Shown here piece after piece: positions 31,852 through 41,125 of a stretch of DNA of 43,246 nt. The first letter of the stretch is position 1. Every line of letters begins with the position of its first letter. The DNA is from Catenibacterium sp. co_0103 (GTDB lineage Bacteria; Bacillota_I; Bacilli_A; Erysipelotrichales; Coprobacillaceae), in NCBI RefSeq assembly GCF_004168205.1, contig NZ_RCYB01000013.1, forward strand, positions 1 through 43,246. Reading direction: 5' to 3'. Below the pieces are notes generated by a model. The model was not told the DNA's origin. It worked only from the letters and a program-made list of their open reading frames with translations, and did not search any database. The translations under genes and the position numbers were made by a program.

Positions 31852-32443
31852 AATAAATTTCAATCATACGGCCATATACGATAACGAAGATCACGATGTT
31901 TAAGGCAATCATGGTAAGCTGGATCAGGAAGGACTGGAGCCAGAGTCCGAACAGAGGGCCTAACTCCATCGCCTCAAGCTCTGTCCGCAGACTGTCCAGC
32001 ACATCCGGCGTGATCTCTGTCCCGTTCTGGATAATGCCCGCTGACTGCTGGATCACATGCTGGCTCACATCAAAGACCGCCAGCACGATATTAAAGGTAT
32101 TCGTCAGGATCATCACAGCCACAAAGGTTTTGAACACCCACTTAAAAAACATCCATGTGTCAACTTCATGGAGGTTGTTGCGTTCTATAAGCATCTGTAT
32201 CAGCTCATAAGTCATTACAAAAGTGAGGATGACCCCGGCGATTGGCAGAATGGCAGTTTCAGAGATCTGTCGTATCATGGAAAAGACCCCGGCGTTCCAG
32301 TCCGCCGGGGTCGTGCCTACCTGTGTGGCGATCTCGCCAACGCTCTGATTGACGTTATCGAAAAGGCCGTCCAGATTTCCCATGATACCATCGACGAGCA
32401 GACCTTTCAGCCATTCAACGATTGCGTCGATGATAAAGTCCAT
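31852..32443 (-). CDS. virB6-like membrane protein gene, exon 1
   Basis: This exon encodes about 197 residues of a polytopic T4SS membrane protein of the CD0411/VirB6-like class. It starts MDFIIDAIVEWLKGLLVDGIMGNLDGL and has hydrophobic segments at LPIAGVILTFVMTYELI, FKTFVAVMILTNTFNIVLAVF and FLIQLTMIALNIVIFVIVYGRM. It ends ...RMIEIY at the intron. GGAG precedes the ATG. It forms part of the channel with Maff2, PrgI and VirB4. Unspliced translation would add about 25 intron residues and stop, losing the last membrane segment. Confidence 0.85.
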
Positions 32444-32484
32444 ACATCAGCTCCTTTTCTGGAAAAAGGGACAACGGGTAACAC

Positions 32485-32700
32485 TTAGCTGAACAGGCCG
32501 GACAGCAGAGGGATAAGCTGAAGGCCGATCAGAACGACACCGCCGCCTGCCATGAGCTGCTTAATGCCCTGTGATTTTGCCGCAGGGTTGTCCGACCCGT
32601 AACCTTCCAGAAGGTTGATGACGCCCCACACCGCCAGACCGGCGCCAAGAGCCATGACCAGAATTTTAAGAATGTCGATTGCCTGATTGAAAAATTCCAT
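32485..32700 (-). CDS. Maff2 family small membrane protein (VirB2-like position)
   Basis: This 71-residue protein MEFFNQAIDILKILVMALGAGLAVWGVINLLEGYG has two hydrophobic helices separated by a short polar loop with GYGSDNPAAKSQGIKQLMAGGG, the Maff2 pattern. It sits next to the VirB6-like gene, the place held by pilin/VirB2-like subunits, but no pilus has been shown for these elements. The start at 32700 follows GGAGG; the frame extends 14 codons further without support. Confidence 0.8.
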   Translation of the reverse strand: MEFFNQAIDILKILVMALGAGLAVWGVINLLEGYGSDNPAAKSQGIKQLMAGGGVVLIGLQLIPLLSGLFS

Positions 32701-32740
32701 ATACGTTCCTCCATTTTGTTTGTTTGATGGTTTTGGGTAC

Positions 32741-32765
32741 AAAAAAAGCCGCCCACATCGGCGGC
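32741..32765 (-). terminator. Terminator between virD4 and Maff2 genes
   Basis: On the minus strand GCCGCC / GGCGGC with a 6-base loop is followed by TTTTTTT. It directly follows a palindrome after the virD4 stop codon, inside the transfer operon, so downstream genes need either readthrough or a further promoter. Confidence 0.75.
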
Positions 32766-32766
32766 G

Positions 32767-32789
32767 CTTCGGGCCATCATGGCCCGAAG
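32767..32789. repeat. 23-bp palindrome, copy 17
   Basis: It directly abuts the virD4 stop codon and precedes a terminator. Confidence 0.9.
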
Positions 32790-33889
32790 TTACACAAACT
32801 CGTCGCTGTCCAGATCGTCGAAATTCAACAGGTCAGCTTCTTCGTCTATGTCGGAGCCGTCCACTTCGTACACCGTGTATTCGTCCTCCGGCTTTAGTCT
32901 CAATGGCCGGTGGCGGAACAGGCTTTCCAAGCGGAAGGCGTTTGTCTTTTTATCAAATTCGGCTGTGTACTTGTAATTCGGGTGCTTTTTCAAGTCATAC
33001 TTCGGAGATAGGAAGGGCGGGAGCCCCCTAAGCTGCAAGATACATTTATCCCCGGGCATGGTGGTGATCTCGCTGGTGGTCATCAGTTCCCGGCCAAGCC
33101 GCTGCATATTTTGGCTGTAACTTTCAGACTGTCCCCGGCTTCGGCCCTCGGTCTGCATGGAGATGGTGGCCTTGCCCAGCCAGTTTTCCGAAATATCCTT
33201 TAGGGTGGAAGCCTCCCGGCCTCCGAGGAACACGATACTGTCCATGTTTCCCATGATGGTTTCGGAATGGTCTTTGTACAATGCCTTGCACTGGCTCATA
33301 GCCTGATAAAAGAGCGTCAGGCTGATCTCCCGGGAGCGGATGACGGCCACGATCTTTTCCAGCCCCGGCACCTGCCCGGTATTGGCTGCCTCGTCCCACA
33401 GCACCCGCACATGGTAGGGCAGACGCCCGCCATAGGTGTTGTCAGCCCGTTCACACAGAAGGTTGAACATCTGCGAAAAAGCAAGGGCAACCAAAAAATT
33501 GTAGGTGGTGTCCGTGTCGCTGATAAGGAAGAACAGCGCCGATTTTTCATCCCCCAGTTTATCCAGCTCCAGCTCGTCATAGGACATGATCTCCCTAAGC
33601 TGGGGAATATCAAAGGGAGCCAGCCTCGCACCGCAAGAAATCAAAATGCTTTTGGCTGTTTTGCCGCTGGCCAGCTTATATTTCTTATACTGCCTCACGG
33701 CGAAGTGCTGGGGGCTGCGTCGTTCCAGCCCGTCAAACATATAGTCCACCGCATTTTTGAAGGTTTCGTCATCCTCCCGGACTTCCATGCTGTTTATCAT
33801 TTCCACCAGCGTATTCATGTTGCGTTCTTCCTCCGGCCCCTCAAAGACGATGTAGGCCACAAGGGCGCAGTACAAGAGGGTTTCAGCTT
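32790..33889 (-). CDS. virD4/traG coupling protein gene, exon 2
   Basis: This exon encodes about 366 residues of the coupling protein: AETLLYCALVAYIVFEGPEEERNMNTLVEMINSME, then LWDEAANTGQVPGLEKIVAVIRSREISLTLFYQAMSQ (Walker B and neighbouring motifs) and an acidic C-terminus (DIDEEADLLNFDDLDSDEFV). It begins AAGCTGAAACC; joining to exon 1 gives E-F-W-T-K-A-E-T-L-L-Y, as in intact homologues. A palindrome abuts the stop codon. Confidence 0.88.
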
Positions 33890-36632
33890 ATAGTGATAGG
33901 TAATCCTTTGAAGTTATCGCCGGATTTTCCCCCACTCCACACCGGACGTGCGACTTTCACCGCATCCGGCGTTCCATCGGTTGTTTTCACAAGCATTTAA
34001 TCAATCACCAAATGAAATGTTAGTTTTCTATTGCGGACAAACCAGCCTGCTGGCGCAGACTGTTCACTTTTAACATCAGTTCCTTTGTTGCCTTGAGCGT
34101 GTCGGCTATCTCTTTTAGCTCATTCTTAGGACACTCTTGCAGGAGTGGAAGAAATCTATTATGGAACAAAATCATATTTCGATAGCGTTCCTTGCCGCCC
34201 AATTCTGCCGGTGTTTTCAGCCAGCATACTATGTCAGCCGCATTTTCAAAGAGTTCCCCACTTAGCGCACATTTTCCACGTTGAGCCGAGAATAGTGAAA
34301 TCCTGCTGTCAGTAAGTTCTGTGCTTCGCCCCATAGACGGTTGATTCCTCAAACCTGATAGAACAGATGAGTTCATACTTAGGTTCGTGTGTATCAATGC
34401 CCGTCCCTCTACCGTGTAACTGCAAACCGCCGCTTTCTTTGCCATCGGTATCTTGTTCTTGATGTATGCGATAGGGTAGATAGGTTGGTCGATTCCAGAT
34501 ACATACCGTATCATTGCCGACTTTCCAAACCGTTCTTTTTCGCTCTCGGTCATTGCGCCGCCCTCTCGAACAAGTCTGCACCCGGTTTCTGTATTGAGCC
34601 GATTTGTTAAAACTGTCATGACCTGTCTGTGGATTTTCCTGCAATCAATGCTGATGCAGGTGGCAAGTTGAAAATAATTCTGTATTCCCAGAACCATTGA
34701 ATTGTACAGCCGTATTTCGTCCAAAGGTCTTTTTCCCTCTGGAGGTCGGGCAATTCGTTTCGCCTGTTCCACCAGTTTTTGCCTTTCCAGTTCCAACTTT
34801 TTGTCACAGATATGAGATTGCACGATGTACTTCCTGCTTTTCGGTCTGACTCGTATCTTAAACCCAAGAAACTCTGAATAGCGTTTTCTAACATTGACTA
34901 TCCTTGTTTTCTCTGGCGATACCTCCAACCTCAGCCTCTCGGTTATCCATGCCGTTACAGCCTCTTTCGTTCTCAAAGCGTCCTCTTTATTCCGGCAGAA
35001 AATTCTGAAATCATCTGCATATCTCACGATATACATTTCTTTCAACCCTGTTTTCCTCATTTTGAGGAATGCCTTGCTCCGGTCAAAAGTAATCGAGTTT
35101 CTGATTTTCCTCTCATACCCGTATTCCTTTACAAGAGGGTGGTTCTGCCATTGGCTCTCAACCCATTTGTCCAGTTCATTCAGCACGATATTGGCAAGCA
35201 ACGGTGAAATGATACCGCCTTGCGGAGTGCCTTTGTCTGGAATGAGTGTAGTGCCGTCTGGCATTCTAATCGGTGCTTTCAGAATCCGCTTGATAATAAA
35301 AATCAACTGTTTGTCGTGTATTCCCATTGCCCATATTTGCCGCATTAGCTTGCTGTGATTTACGTTGTCGAAAAATCCTTTTATATCAAACTCAATCACA
35401 TAATGCAGGTTCATGCGTTGAAGCATGGTGTAAGTTTTCTGCACGGCGTGTTCCACGGAACGGTTCGGGCGAAAGCCGTAACTGTTGTCGCTGAATTTCG
35501 CTTCGCAGATTGGCTCTATGACCTGTTTGATACATTGCTGTACCAGCCTGTCCCAGATACAGGGAATACCTAACGGTCTGGTTTTTCCGTTTGGTTTCGG
35601 AATGTCTTTGCGTCTTACCGGCTTTGGGCGGTATCCGTGCTGACTTCCTGTGACAATAAACCTCACTTTCTCTGCAACTGTTTCGGGCGGTAAACACCCG
35701 ATGTCACTGATGTTTTTGTTGTCTGTTCCTGCTGTGTAGCTTCCTCCGTTTGCTTTGATGTTCCGATATGCCAGAAGAATGTTGTCCCGGCTCAGAATTA
35801 AATCCATAAGGTCGGTAAAATTTTCTCCCTCCAAACTTCGATGATAGAGTTCATCAAAAACTGGCTGCATACCGTAATACTCGGCATGACGTAAGTCATC
35901 TACACATAGAGTTTTGTTTTTCTTTGGCATAAGGCATCACCTCCTTTTTGCGAAAGTGACCCTTTTGGTCTTACTCGAATCCTTATGTTGGATTGAATAA
36001 TGCCTGCTTATCTCAACCGACTTGTGGCCATTCCTCCGTAGCTCACATAACGCAAGCACATCATAGGTTCGACCACTACTTTTCAGCAGCAGTTCGTCTG
36101 CTTATTGTTTTTCGTCAGACTATTCCTTGCGGAATCTGCTGCCTTTCCTCGTTCCGATAGTTCTATCTGTTCATACATACCCATAGGTTCCTGCTATAGA
36201 CCTGTCGGCTTGCCTGTGCCTGTAACACAGCATGGTCGTTCGTAGGATCAATTTCTACTAAACCACACCGACTGCGCATTAACGCACCCACACATTTCTG
36301 CGTGGTCTTCTTTTAGACCTGTACATTCGCAGGTTCGTCAGTCCGCCCGCCAAAGCGAACATTCTAACCATAGGTATCTTATAGACTCTCGGCTTATAGG
36401 TAACACAGTCTGCCTCCAGACCGCTTTCGACCACTTTAGGCAGTGGTTACGGTTACTCTCAGCCTTTGTCATGGGGCTTCGTACACCAGCCATTACAGCT
36501 AATGCACGCCCATCAAGGGTAGGCGTTTCAGGGCGTTACCCCGTCATTCCACCTATCAAACTACCAGTTCTCCGAACAACGGAAAACCGTTGCTCGTGCG
36601 CAGACTTTTTACCGTCTGCGAACGAGTCGCAC
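33890..36632 (-). mobile_element. Group II intron 3, in virD4
   Basis: This 2743-bp intron is in sense orientation. The 5' end is GTGCGACTCG, and the 3' end CCTATCACTAT is the same as intron 1. Domain V is near 33930-33965 with GCGGTGAAAGTCGCACGTCCGG. Introns 1 and 3 share end sequences and a similar encoded protein, so they are related, but they differ at many positions and are not recent duplicates. About 700 bases of domains I-III lie at 35931-36632. Confidence 0.88.
34020..35930 (-). CDS. ltrA: Group II intron reverse transcriptase/maturase (intron 3), HNH degenerate
   Basis: This 636-residue protein resembles the intron 1 protein (LRHAEYYGMQ start, RPLGIPCIWDRLVQQCIKQ, GTPQGGIISPLLANI, YADD at 304-307) with complete RT and maturase regions. 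The C-terminal endonuclease region has changed: where intron 1 has HCHHKLPRYLGGD and HKLIHA, this one has VCWLKTPAELGGK and LPLLQE, so the expected His residues are absent. Splicing should be kept, whereas endonuclease-assisted retrohoming may be lost. Confidence 0.9.
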   Translation of the reverse strand: MPKKNKTLCVDDLRHAEYYGMQPVFDELYHRSLEGENFTDLMDLILSRDNILLAYRNIKANGGSYTAGTDNKNISDIGCLPPETVAEKVRFIVTGSQHGYRPKPVRRKDIPKPNGKTRPLGIPCIWDRLVQQCIKQVIEPICEAKFSDNSYGFRPNRSVEHAVQKTYTMLQRMNLHYVIEFDIKGFFDNVNHSKLMRQIWAMGIHDKQLIFIIKRILKAPIRMPDGTTLIPDKGTPQGGIISPLLANIVLNELDKWVESQWQNHPLVKEYGYERKIRNSITFDRSKAFLKMRKTGLKEMYIVRYADDFRIFCRNKEDALRTKEAVTAWITERLRLEVSPEKTRIVNVRKRYSEFLGFKIRVRPKSRKYIVQSHICDKKLELERQKLVEQAKRIARPPEGKRPLDEIRLYNSMVLGIQNYFQLATCISIDCRKIHRQVMTVLTNRLNTETGCRLVREGGAMTESEKERFGKSAMIRYVSGIDQPIYPIAYIKNKIPMAKKAAVCSYTVEGRALIHTNLSMNSSVLSGLRNQPSMGRSTELTDSRISLFSAQRGKCALSGELFENAADIVCWLKTPAELGGKERYRNMILFHNRFLPLLQECPKNELKEIADTLKATKELMLKVNSLRQQAGLSAIEN

Positions 36633-37356
36633 TAGTCCAGAACTCGTCGCCCTCCTTGCCGTCGCCTTTGGTGTTGGCGATCAGGGCGGTAACGAATTTC
36701 AAAACATCGCTTTCCGTCTTGATATAGGCCAGCGGATTGTAGTGCATGGATTTTGAAAAGTCGATACTGTTGAACACCCGCACCCTGTATTTCTCCCGTT
36801 GCAGAAACCGCCCGCACTGGTCGAGGGTGCCGCCCTTCGGGTCTACCACCACATACGAGGAATGGGCTTGAAGGAGCTGCGGGGTCAGCCAGAACCTTGT
36901 CTTTCCCGAGCCGGACGAGCCGATGACACAGGCGTTCAGGTTCCGGGCATTGGCGGGTATCTTCGGACGGGTGTTCATGGTAAGGAACTCCGTCCCGGTC
37001 AGAATGACATTGTTCTGAAATTTTGGGTCAACAAACGGCTTTATATCCTCCTTTGTTCCAAAGCGGGCGGTGCCGTATTCCGCATCCCGTCGGAATTTTT
37101 TCGCCTGCCTGATCTTTGACTGTATCAGCAGATACATCCCAGCCGCACCGGCAAGGCCCACCAGCAGGTCAATACCGCCCAGCCCCGGCCAGTAGGTTTC
37201 AAAGGCTTTTGGGAAGGTGTCGAGCATCCCCATGAGCTTTGTCCCGAAGTCTGTGCCGGGGGCGATCCGGTAGGCCGTCCCGATTTTGGAGAAAAACCAG
37301 AACACAAAGAGGTACGGCAGGTTTGGGAGCACATATTTTCTGATCTTGTCACTCAA
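36633..37356 (-). CDS. virD4/traG coupling protein gene, exon 1
   Basis: This exon encodes the first 241 residues of the type IV coupling protein, which links the relaxosome to the channel and drives DNA through it. Two membrane segments (LPYLFVFWFFSKI; LLVGLAGAAGMYLLI) precede the ATPase with Walker A GSSGSGKT at residues 146-153 and VVDPKGG. It ends ...KEGDEFWT just before GTGCGAC. The start is TTG at 37356, overlapping the pcfB stop (TTGA). Joined to exon 2 the gene has 1824 bases, 607 residues, as usual for the family. Confidence 0.9.
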
Positions 37357-37823
37357 CGTCCGTCCTTCACCGCCTCTCTGGTCCGCTGCTTTTCCTTTGC
37401 CTGTGTCCTGATCTGCTCCGTGAATTTCCGAAGCTGACCGAGGATGGAAGCCTTGTCCTGCTCTTTGTTCAGCACCTTTGCGCTGTACTTCTGGAAGGCC
37501 GCCGTGATGGCGTCCGCCTGATTGGCTTTGAAAAACAGCAGGTAATGACCGGGGCTCACTTTATGGAAAGCGTAGTCCACATGGAACTCCTTCGCAATCC
37601 GGTCAAAATCCTTTGGAGCTCCCACATAGGGCATGGTGCTTTTGCCGCCATAGTGGTTCATCAGCTTTTTCACGCTCTGGCGTCCCTGCGGGGTCAGTGC
37701 CTTCCGATGGTGCTTTTGCACCGCCCGCGCTACCTTCCCAAGAGCGGCAGCCAGCACTTTTCCCGTGAGCTTCGTTGTCCTGATCGAAAGGGCAACTGTT
37801 TTTTGGTTTACTTCTTCCTGCAT
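37353..37823 (-). CDS. PcfB family protein
   Basis: This 156-residue protein has the PcfB/DUF3801 features: LTGKVLAAALGKVARAVQKH, PQGRQSVKKLMNHYGGKSTMPYVGAPKDFDRIAKEFHVDYAFHKVSPGHYLLFFKANQADAITAAF. PcfB-type proteins act with coupling proteins in pCF10 and ICE transfer. Its stop overlaps the coupling protein start. AAAGGAGG precedes the ATG. The C-terminus is strongly basic. Confidence 0.85.
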   Translation of the reverse strand: MQEEVNQKTVALSIRTTKLTGKVLAAALGKVARAVQKHHRKALTPQGRQSVKKLMNHYGGKSTMPYVGAPKDFDRIAKEFHVDYAFHKVSPGHYLLFFKANQADAITAAFQKYSAKVLNKEQDKASILGQLRKFTEQIRTQAKEKQRTREAVKDGR

Positions 37824-37890
37824 AAAACCTCCTTTCCGTCGGGGTCCCCGCTATCCGGGAGGCCCCCGTACAATCTCGGGGAACAGAAAA

Positions 37891-37913
37891 CCTCGGGCCA
37901 ATGTGGCCCGAGG
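37891..37913. repeat. 23-bp palindrome, copy 18
   Basis: It lies one base after the stop of the 345-residue gene, upstream of pcfB. Confidence 0.9.
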
Positions 37914-37914
37914 C

Positions 37915-38952
37915 TTACCGCTCGGCATCCCTGCCGGACGGAGCTTTCTTTTCCGGCTCCGTCTGGACTTTTTCGCCCTGTTCCCGCATGGTCTGCAAGA
38001 TAGAGGGCTTCTTTTGAAGCTGGGAGGGCTTTTCGCCGGACAGCGGCTTGATACATTCCAGCCGGTCAGCCGCCCGGATGGCGTTGTCCGTGAGCTGCCT
38101 CTGCCATGCGCCTACGCTGGGAGCCCAGCGAAAGCCGCTGCTTTTCAACTCGGCCCGGGTGTCCGCGTCAGGCTTTCCATCAAAGAATACCTGCAAGCGG
38201 TTGTCCTCCCGGTTCATCTCCACACGACCCCCGTCGAACTCCCAGCCGGAAAACTCCCGCTGCGCCTGTTTGGAAAGCTGTTCGATACGCGCCTTTACCC
38301 GGCGGATCTCCGCGTTGTTGTTGGTAAGCTGGTAGCTTTCAAAGGGCCTCGGGTCGCTCCGCCAGCTTGACGCCATGCTTGCTTTCAGCTTTTCGATCTG
38401 GTCCGGCGACAGCAGCGCACAGCCATCCAGTTTGCCATGCTTGCGGTAATAGGCGTTGACCTCCTTCATAATGAGCTGGGAGCGTTCCAGCCCGTCCAGC
38501 TTCTTCTGGAGCTTTTCAATCGCTGCCGGGTCATCGGCGCTGATCCCGCCCATGCCGGTACTGCGTATCTTATCCAGCAGCCCTTGAATATACCGCCATT
38601 CCTCCATGTTGCTGTCCCGAGCCCGGTTCTGTTTTTCCTTCTTTCCCACCGGGAAATTGGCAGGTCCGGCGATCATCACAGAGGGAACCCTTGCGTCAAT
38701 GGCAAAGCCCTGGTTCATGTTTTCGGCCAGCTTGCGGGCGTAGGTGTCTAACAGATGGTCGATCTTCTCATGGTACATGGGGTCCACCCGGGATTTCTGC
38801 TTTTCCGCTATGGCGGCGGCCTTGTCCACCATTGCCCGGTATTCCGCCGTTGCGCTCCCTTCCTTGTAGTCGGAAAAGCTGTTCATTTCTTTTGCCCGGC
38901 GGGCGGCTCCTTCATTGATAGGGTAATAGTTGATGGTATGCACCTCCTTCAT
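37915..38952 (-). CDS. Conserved ICE hypothetical protein (about 345 aa), start uncertain
   Basis: I cannot name this family. It begins near INYYPINEGAARRAKEMNSFSDYKEGSATAEYRAMVDKAAAIAEKQK and is helical and charged, with DGGRVEMNREDNRLQVFFDGKPDADTRAELKSSGFRWAPSVGAWQRQLT near the end, similar in pattern to a domain found in several large phage and ICE proteins. ATG 38952 is annotated, but AAGGAGG lies downstream of it (codons 2-4). A start at GTG 38943 or at ATC 38934, 8 bases after AAGGAGG, fits the site better. An ATG four codons upstream lies within the palindrome. It lies between ardA and pcfB genes. Confidence 0.65.
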   Translation of the reverse strand: MKEVHTINYYPINEGAARRAKEMNSFSDYKEGSATAEYRAMVDKAAAIAEKQKSRVDPMYHEKIDHLLDTYARKLAENMNQGFAIDARVPSVMIAGPANFPVGKKEKQNRARDSNMEEWRYIQGLLDKIRSTGMGGISADDPAAIEKLQKKLDGLERSQLIMKEVNAYYRKHGKLDGCALLSPDQIEKLKASMASSWRSDPRPFESYQLTNNNAEIRRVKARIEQLSKQAQREFSGWEFDGGRVEMNREDNRLQVFFDGKPDADTRAELKSSGFRWAPSVGAWQRQLTDNAIRAADRLECIKPLSGEKPSQLQKKPSILQTMREQGEKVQTEPEKKAPSGRDAER

Positions 38953-38953
38953 G

Positions 38954-38976
38954 CTTCGGGCCATGCTGGCCCGAAG
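38954..38976. repeat. 23-bp palindrome, copy 19
   Basis: It lies two bases after the ardA stop codon and just before the AAGGAGG of the 345-residue gene. Confidence 0.9.
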
Positions 38977-38978
38977 TC

Positions 38979-39692
38979 TTACCGTTCTTCATGGGAAGGC
39001 CCCGCCTTGTCCTTTTTCGGAGCGGGCGGGGCTTCTTGAAACCGTTTGAGTGCAGCGAGAATGGAGTGGACAGGCTCGGCCTTTTCAGGATAGGCAAATA
39101 TCCGGTGTTCCGGCGGAATGTCCTGCGGCCCGTGGTAATACTCCTTGAAGCCCTCCGGGACTGCCGACACATACCCACCGGGAGCGAATACGCCGCCCTC
39201 GTTGATACGCACATCCCGCCCGTATGCTTCATAATCGAAGTAGTTCTGAATGTGCTCCGGTATGTCGATAGTCCCAAGCTCGTCGGCGTAAAGACGGCCC
39301 AGCCCTTCATCATCGGAAATATCCGGGTAAAAGCGGTAAAGGTCAAGGTTCTGCGTCAGGTTTATCAAATCCTTCACGCTCCGTGTGTGGTTTCCCAAGA
39401 CAAGAGCGGCTTCAAAGGTTTCCAGTCCGCCCTTATCCCGTACTTCCAGCAGGGCGTGGCCCAGCTCGTTCAGCTCGTCGATGTTCTCACATTCGTAGAG
39501 ATGATCGTAGAGTCCCAGCACATCGCTGTCAAAGCTGGTAAAGAACACTTCGCTGTACCGTTTCCCGTCTATCCCGATTTTGGCAAGGGCGGCCTGCAAC
39601 TCCTGTGTCGTCGTGGGGAAATGTACCGTTGTCCCTACCTCAATCCCCATCAAGGGGTACAGGGCGGTGTTGGTTATATAGGCTTCAAACAT
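38979..39692 (-). CDS. ardA: Antirestriction protein ArdA
   Basis: This 237-residue acidic protein mimics DNA and blocks type I restriction enzymes when the ICE enters a new cell. The start MFEAYITNTALYPLMGIEVGTTVHFPTT, the central YENIDELNELGHALLE-type segment (here CENIDELNELGHALLE) and EAYGRDVRINEGGVFAPGGYVSA near the end are as in the ArdA family. A C-terminal extension of about 60 residues is basic. GGAGG precedes ATG 39692. It overlaps neither neighbour and lies 4 bases after the methyltransferase stop. Confidence 0.92.
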   Translation of the reverse strand: MFEAYITNTALYPLMGIEVGTTVHFPTTTQELQAALAKIGIDGKRYSEVFFTSFDSDVLGLYDHLYECENIDELNELGHALLEVRDKGGLETFEAALVLGNHTRSVKDLINLTQNLDLYRFYPDISDDEGLGRLYADELGTIDIPEHIQNYFDYEAYGRDVRINEGGVFAPGGYVSAVPEGFKEYYHGPQDIPPEHRIFAYPEKAEPVHSILAALKRFQEAPPAPKKDKAGPSHEER

Positions 39693-39696
39693 GGGC

Positions 39697-40782
39697 TCAT
39701 TCCTCCTTTCCGGCCCGGTCAGCCAGCACCTCATAAATCCCGGCCATAATGTAATCGGCGCAAGGGAGGGCAATCGCGTTCCCCAGCGCCTTGTAGCGTT
39801 GCAGAGGCCGGATCTCCACGCCGTCCGCCCCGTACTTTGTCCAGCCCTCCGGCAGCCCCATCAGCCGTTCGCTTTCCGTTTCCGTCAGAAAACGGATACA
39901 GCCGCCCACCGGGTCGTCCTCATACCAGAAGGCAAAGGGCGTTACATCACTGGCTAAAAGAGTGGGAAAAGGGTCAGTTGGTAATCCGAAGCTGTTTCGG
40001 AAGGCCGCTTCTTCCTGCCTTTTTGCCGCTCCCCGCATACGGAAGCACTGAAAGGGGTGGATGACTGGTATCTGCCGCCCTGTTTCAAAAGAAGCTGTTC
40101 GATCTCCTTCGGCGGCGGCCCGCCCGCCCTCTCCGCAAGGCGGAGGAAGTGGGAGCATTGGACGGGGCTTAAATAGTATGTCTGCGGCACGTCTGCCTCC
40201 AAAATCCGCCACGACGAAAATCCGCTGCCTTCGTGCCAGCCTTCGGGTGCCTGCCCAATACTGGGCGTCCATGAGCCGCCAGCACACATCAGGCGTTCCC
40301 CCTCGCACCATTCCGGCGTTTCCCCATCTTCCCGAAGGAGGCATTGGAACTTCGGTGTCCGAGAAGGCGGATAGGACGGCTCTAAAGTCCATCCGGTCAT
40401 TTGTAGAAAACGCTCCCATGACGTTTTCCCAAACAGCGATAGCTGGATATAGGTTATCAGTAGCATCCCTCATTTCCTGTATGATACGAAACGCCTGATA
40501 GAACAGGCTTGATTTTGCCCCGGCAAGGCCGGAGCGGTTGCCGATCAGAGAAAGGTTCTGACAGGGAGAGCCGAAGGTTATCACATGGACCGGCGGGATT
40601 CTCCCGCCGTCCACCTTCGTAATATCCCCCAAATGTACCATGTCGGGAAAGTGCCTTTTGGTTATGGAGATGGGCGCTTTTTCAATCTCGCTGGCCCATA
40701 CCGGACGGATACCGCACCGGGAAGCAGCCAGAGGGAACACGCCGATCCCGTCAAAAAGGCTCCCCAGCTTAATGTCCGGCAT
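39697..40782 (-). CDS. C5 cytosine DNA methyltransferase
   Basis: This 361-residue enzyme methylates cytosine. Motif I is GSLFDGIGVFPLAA, the catalytic Cys74 lies in TFGSPCQNLSLIG, the ENV motif in AVWENVMGAFS, and the final motifs in RYKALGNAIALPCADYI. The variable target-recognition region is about residues 180-290. No restriction endonuclease gene is adjacent, so it is an orphan that probably protects the ICE. The ATG overlaps the preceding gene by 14 bases, giving coupling. Confidence 0.9.
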   Translation of the reverse strand: MPDIKLGSLFDGIGVFPLAASRCGIRPVWASEIEKAPISITKRHFPDMVHLGDITKVDGGRIPPVHVITFGSPCQNLSLIGNRSGLAGAKSSLFYQAFRIIQEMRDATDNLYPAIAVWENVMGAFSTNDRMDFRAVLSAFSDTEVPMPPSGRWGNAGMVRGGTPDVCWRLMDAQYWAGTRRLARRQRIFVVADFGGRRAADILFKPRPMLPLPPPCGEGGRAAAEGDRTASFETGRQIPVIHPFQCFRMRGAAKRQEEAAFRNSFGLPTDPFPTLLASDVTPFAFWYEDDPVGGCIRFLTETESERLMGLPEGWTKYGADGVEIRPLQRYKALGNAIALPCADYIMAGIYEVLADRAGKEE

Positions 40783-41125
40783 GGCTCGGGGTGCCGTGTC
40801 CCTTCACGGCAAGCACCCCTTCCAGTGTGGTCGCCGCAATGCCCAGCCGCCCGGCAACCGCAATATCGTTTTTTACATCCTCGTCCACAGCGCTGCCGCA
40901 GACGATCAGGGTATGGGAGCGCCGCAGCATATCCCGGCGCATATCAATCCCGGCCTTATGTTCCTCGGGAACGCTGTCATTCAAAAACAGCGGCAGGTAC
41001 AAGAGCGGGCAGATCGGGGAAAAGCCCGCCTCATAAGCAAGACGGCAGTAGTGGGCCGCCAGCTCCATATCAACATCCGGCTCGCCGCTCCATGCGGCGG
41101 TCAGGTACGCTAAAGGTCGTTTCAT
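40769..41125 (-). CDS. DUF4406/DUF7768-like protein (nucleoside deoxyribosyltransferase-like fold)
   Basis: This 118-residue protein has RPLAYLTAAWSGEP at the start, LAAHYCRLAYEAGFSPICPLLYLPLFL, and DMLRRSHTLIVCGSAVDEDVKNDIAVAGRLGIAATTLE. This pattern fits the small nucleoside 2-deoxyribosyltransferase-like/DUF4406 group common in phages and ICEs. Catalysis is not certain. ATG 41125 follows GGAGG by 8 bases. It is the second gene of the ICE transfer operon, after parB and the large inverted repeat. Confidence 0.65.
   Translation of the reverse strand: MKRPLAYLTAAWSGEPDVDMELAAHYCRLAYEAGFSPICPLLYLPLFLNDSVPEEHKAGIDMRRDMLRRSHTLIVCGSAVDEDVKNDIAVAGRLGIAATTLEGVLAVKGHGTPSHAGH

Noticed and set aside
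32790..33875. Stand-alone short TraG protein
   Set aside because: It lacks Walker A and membrane segments, which are in exon 1 across intron 3; the joined frame is exact.
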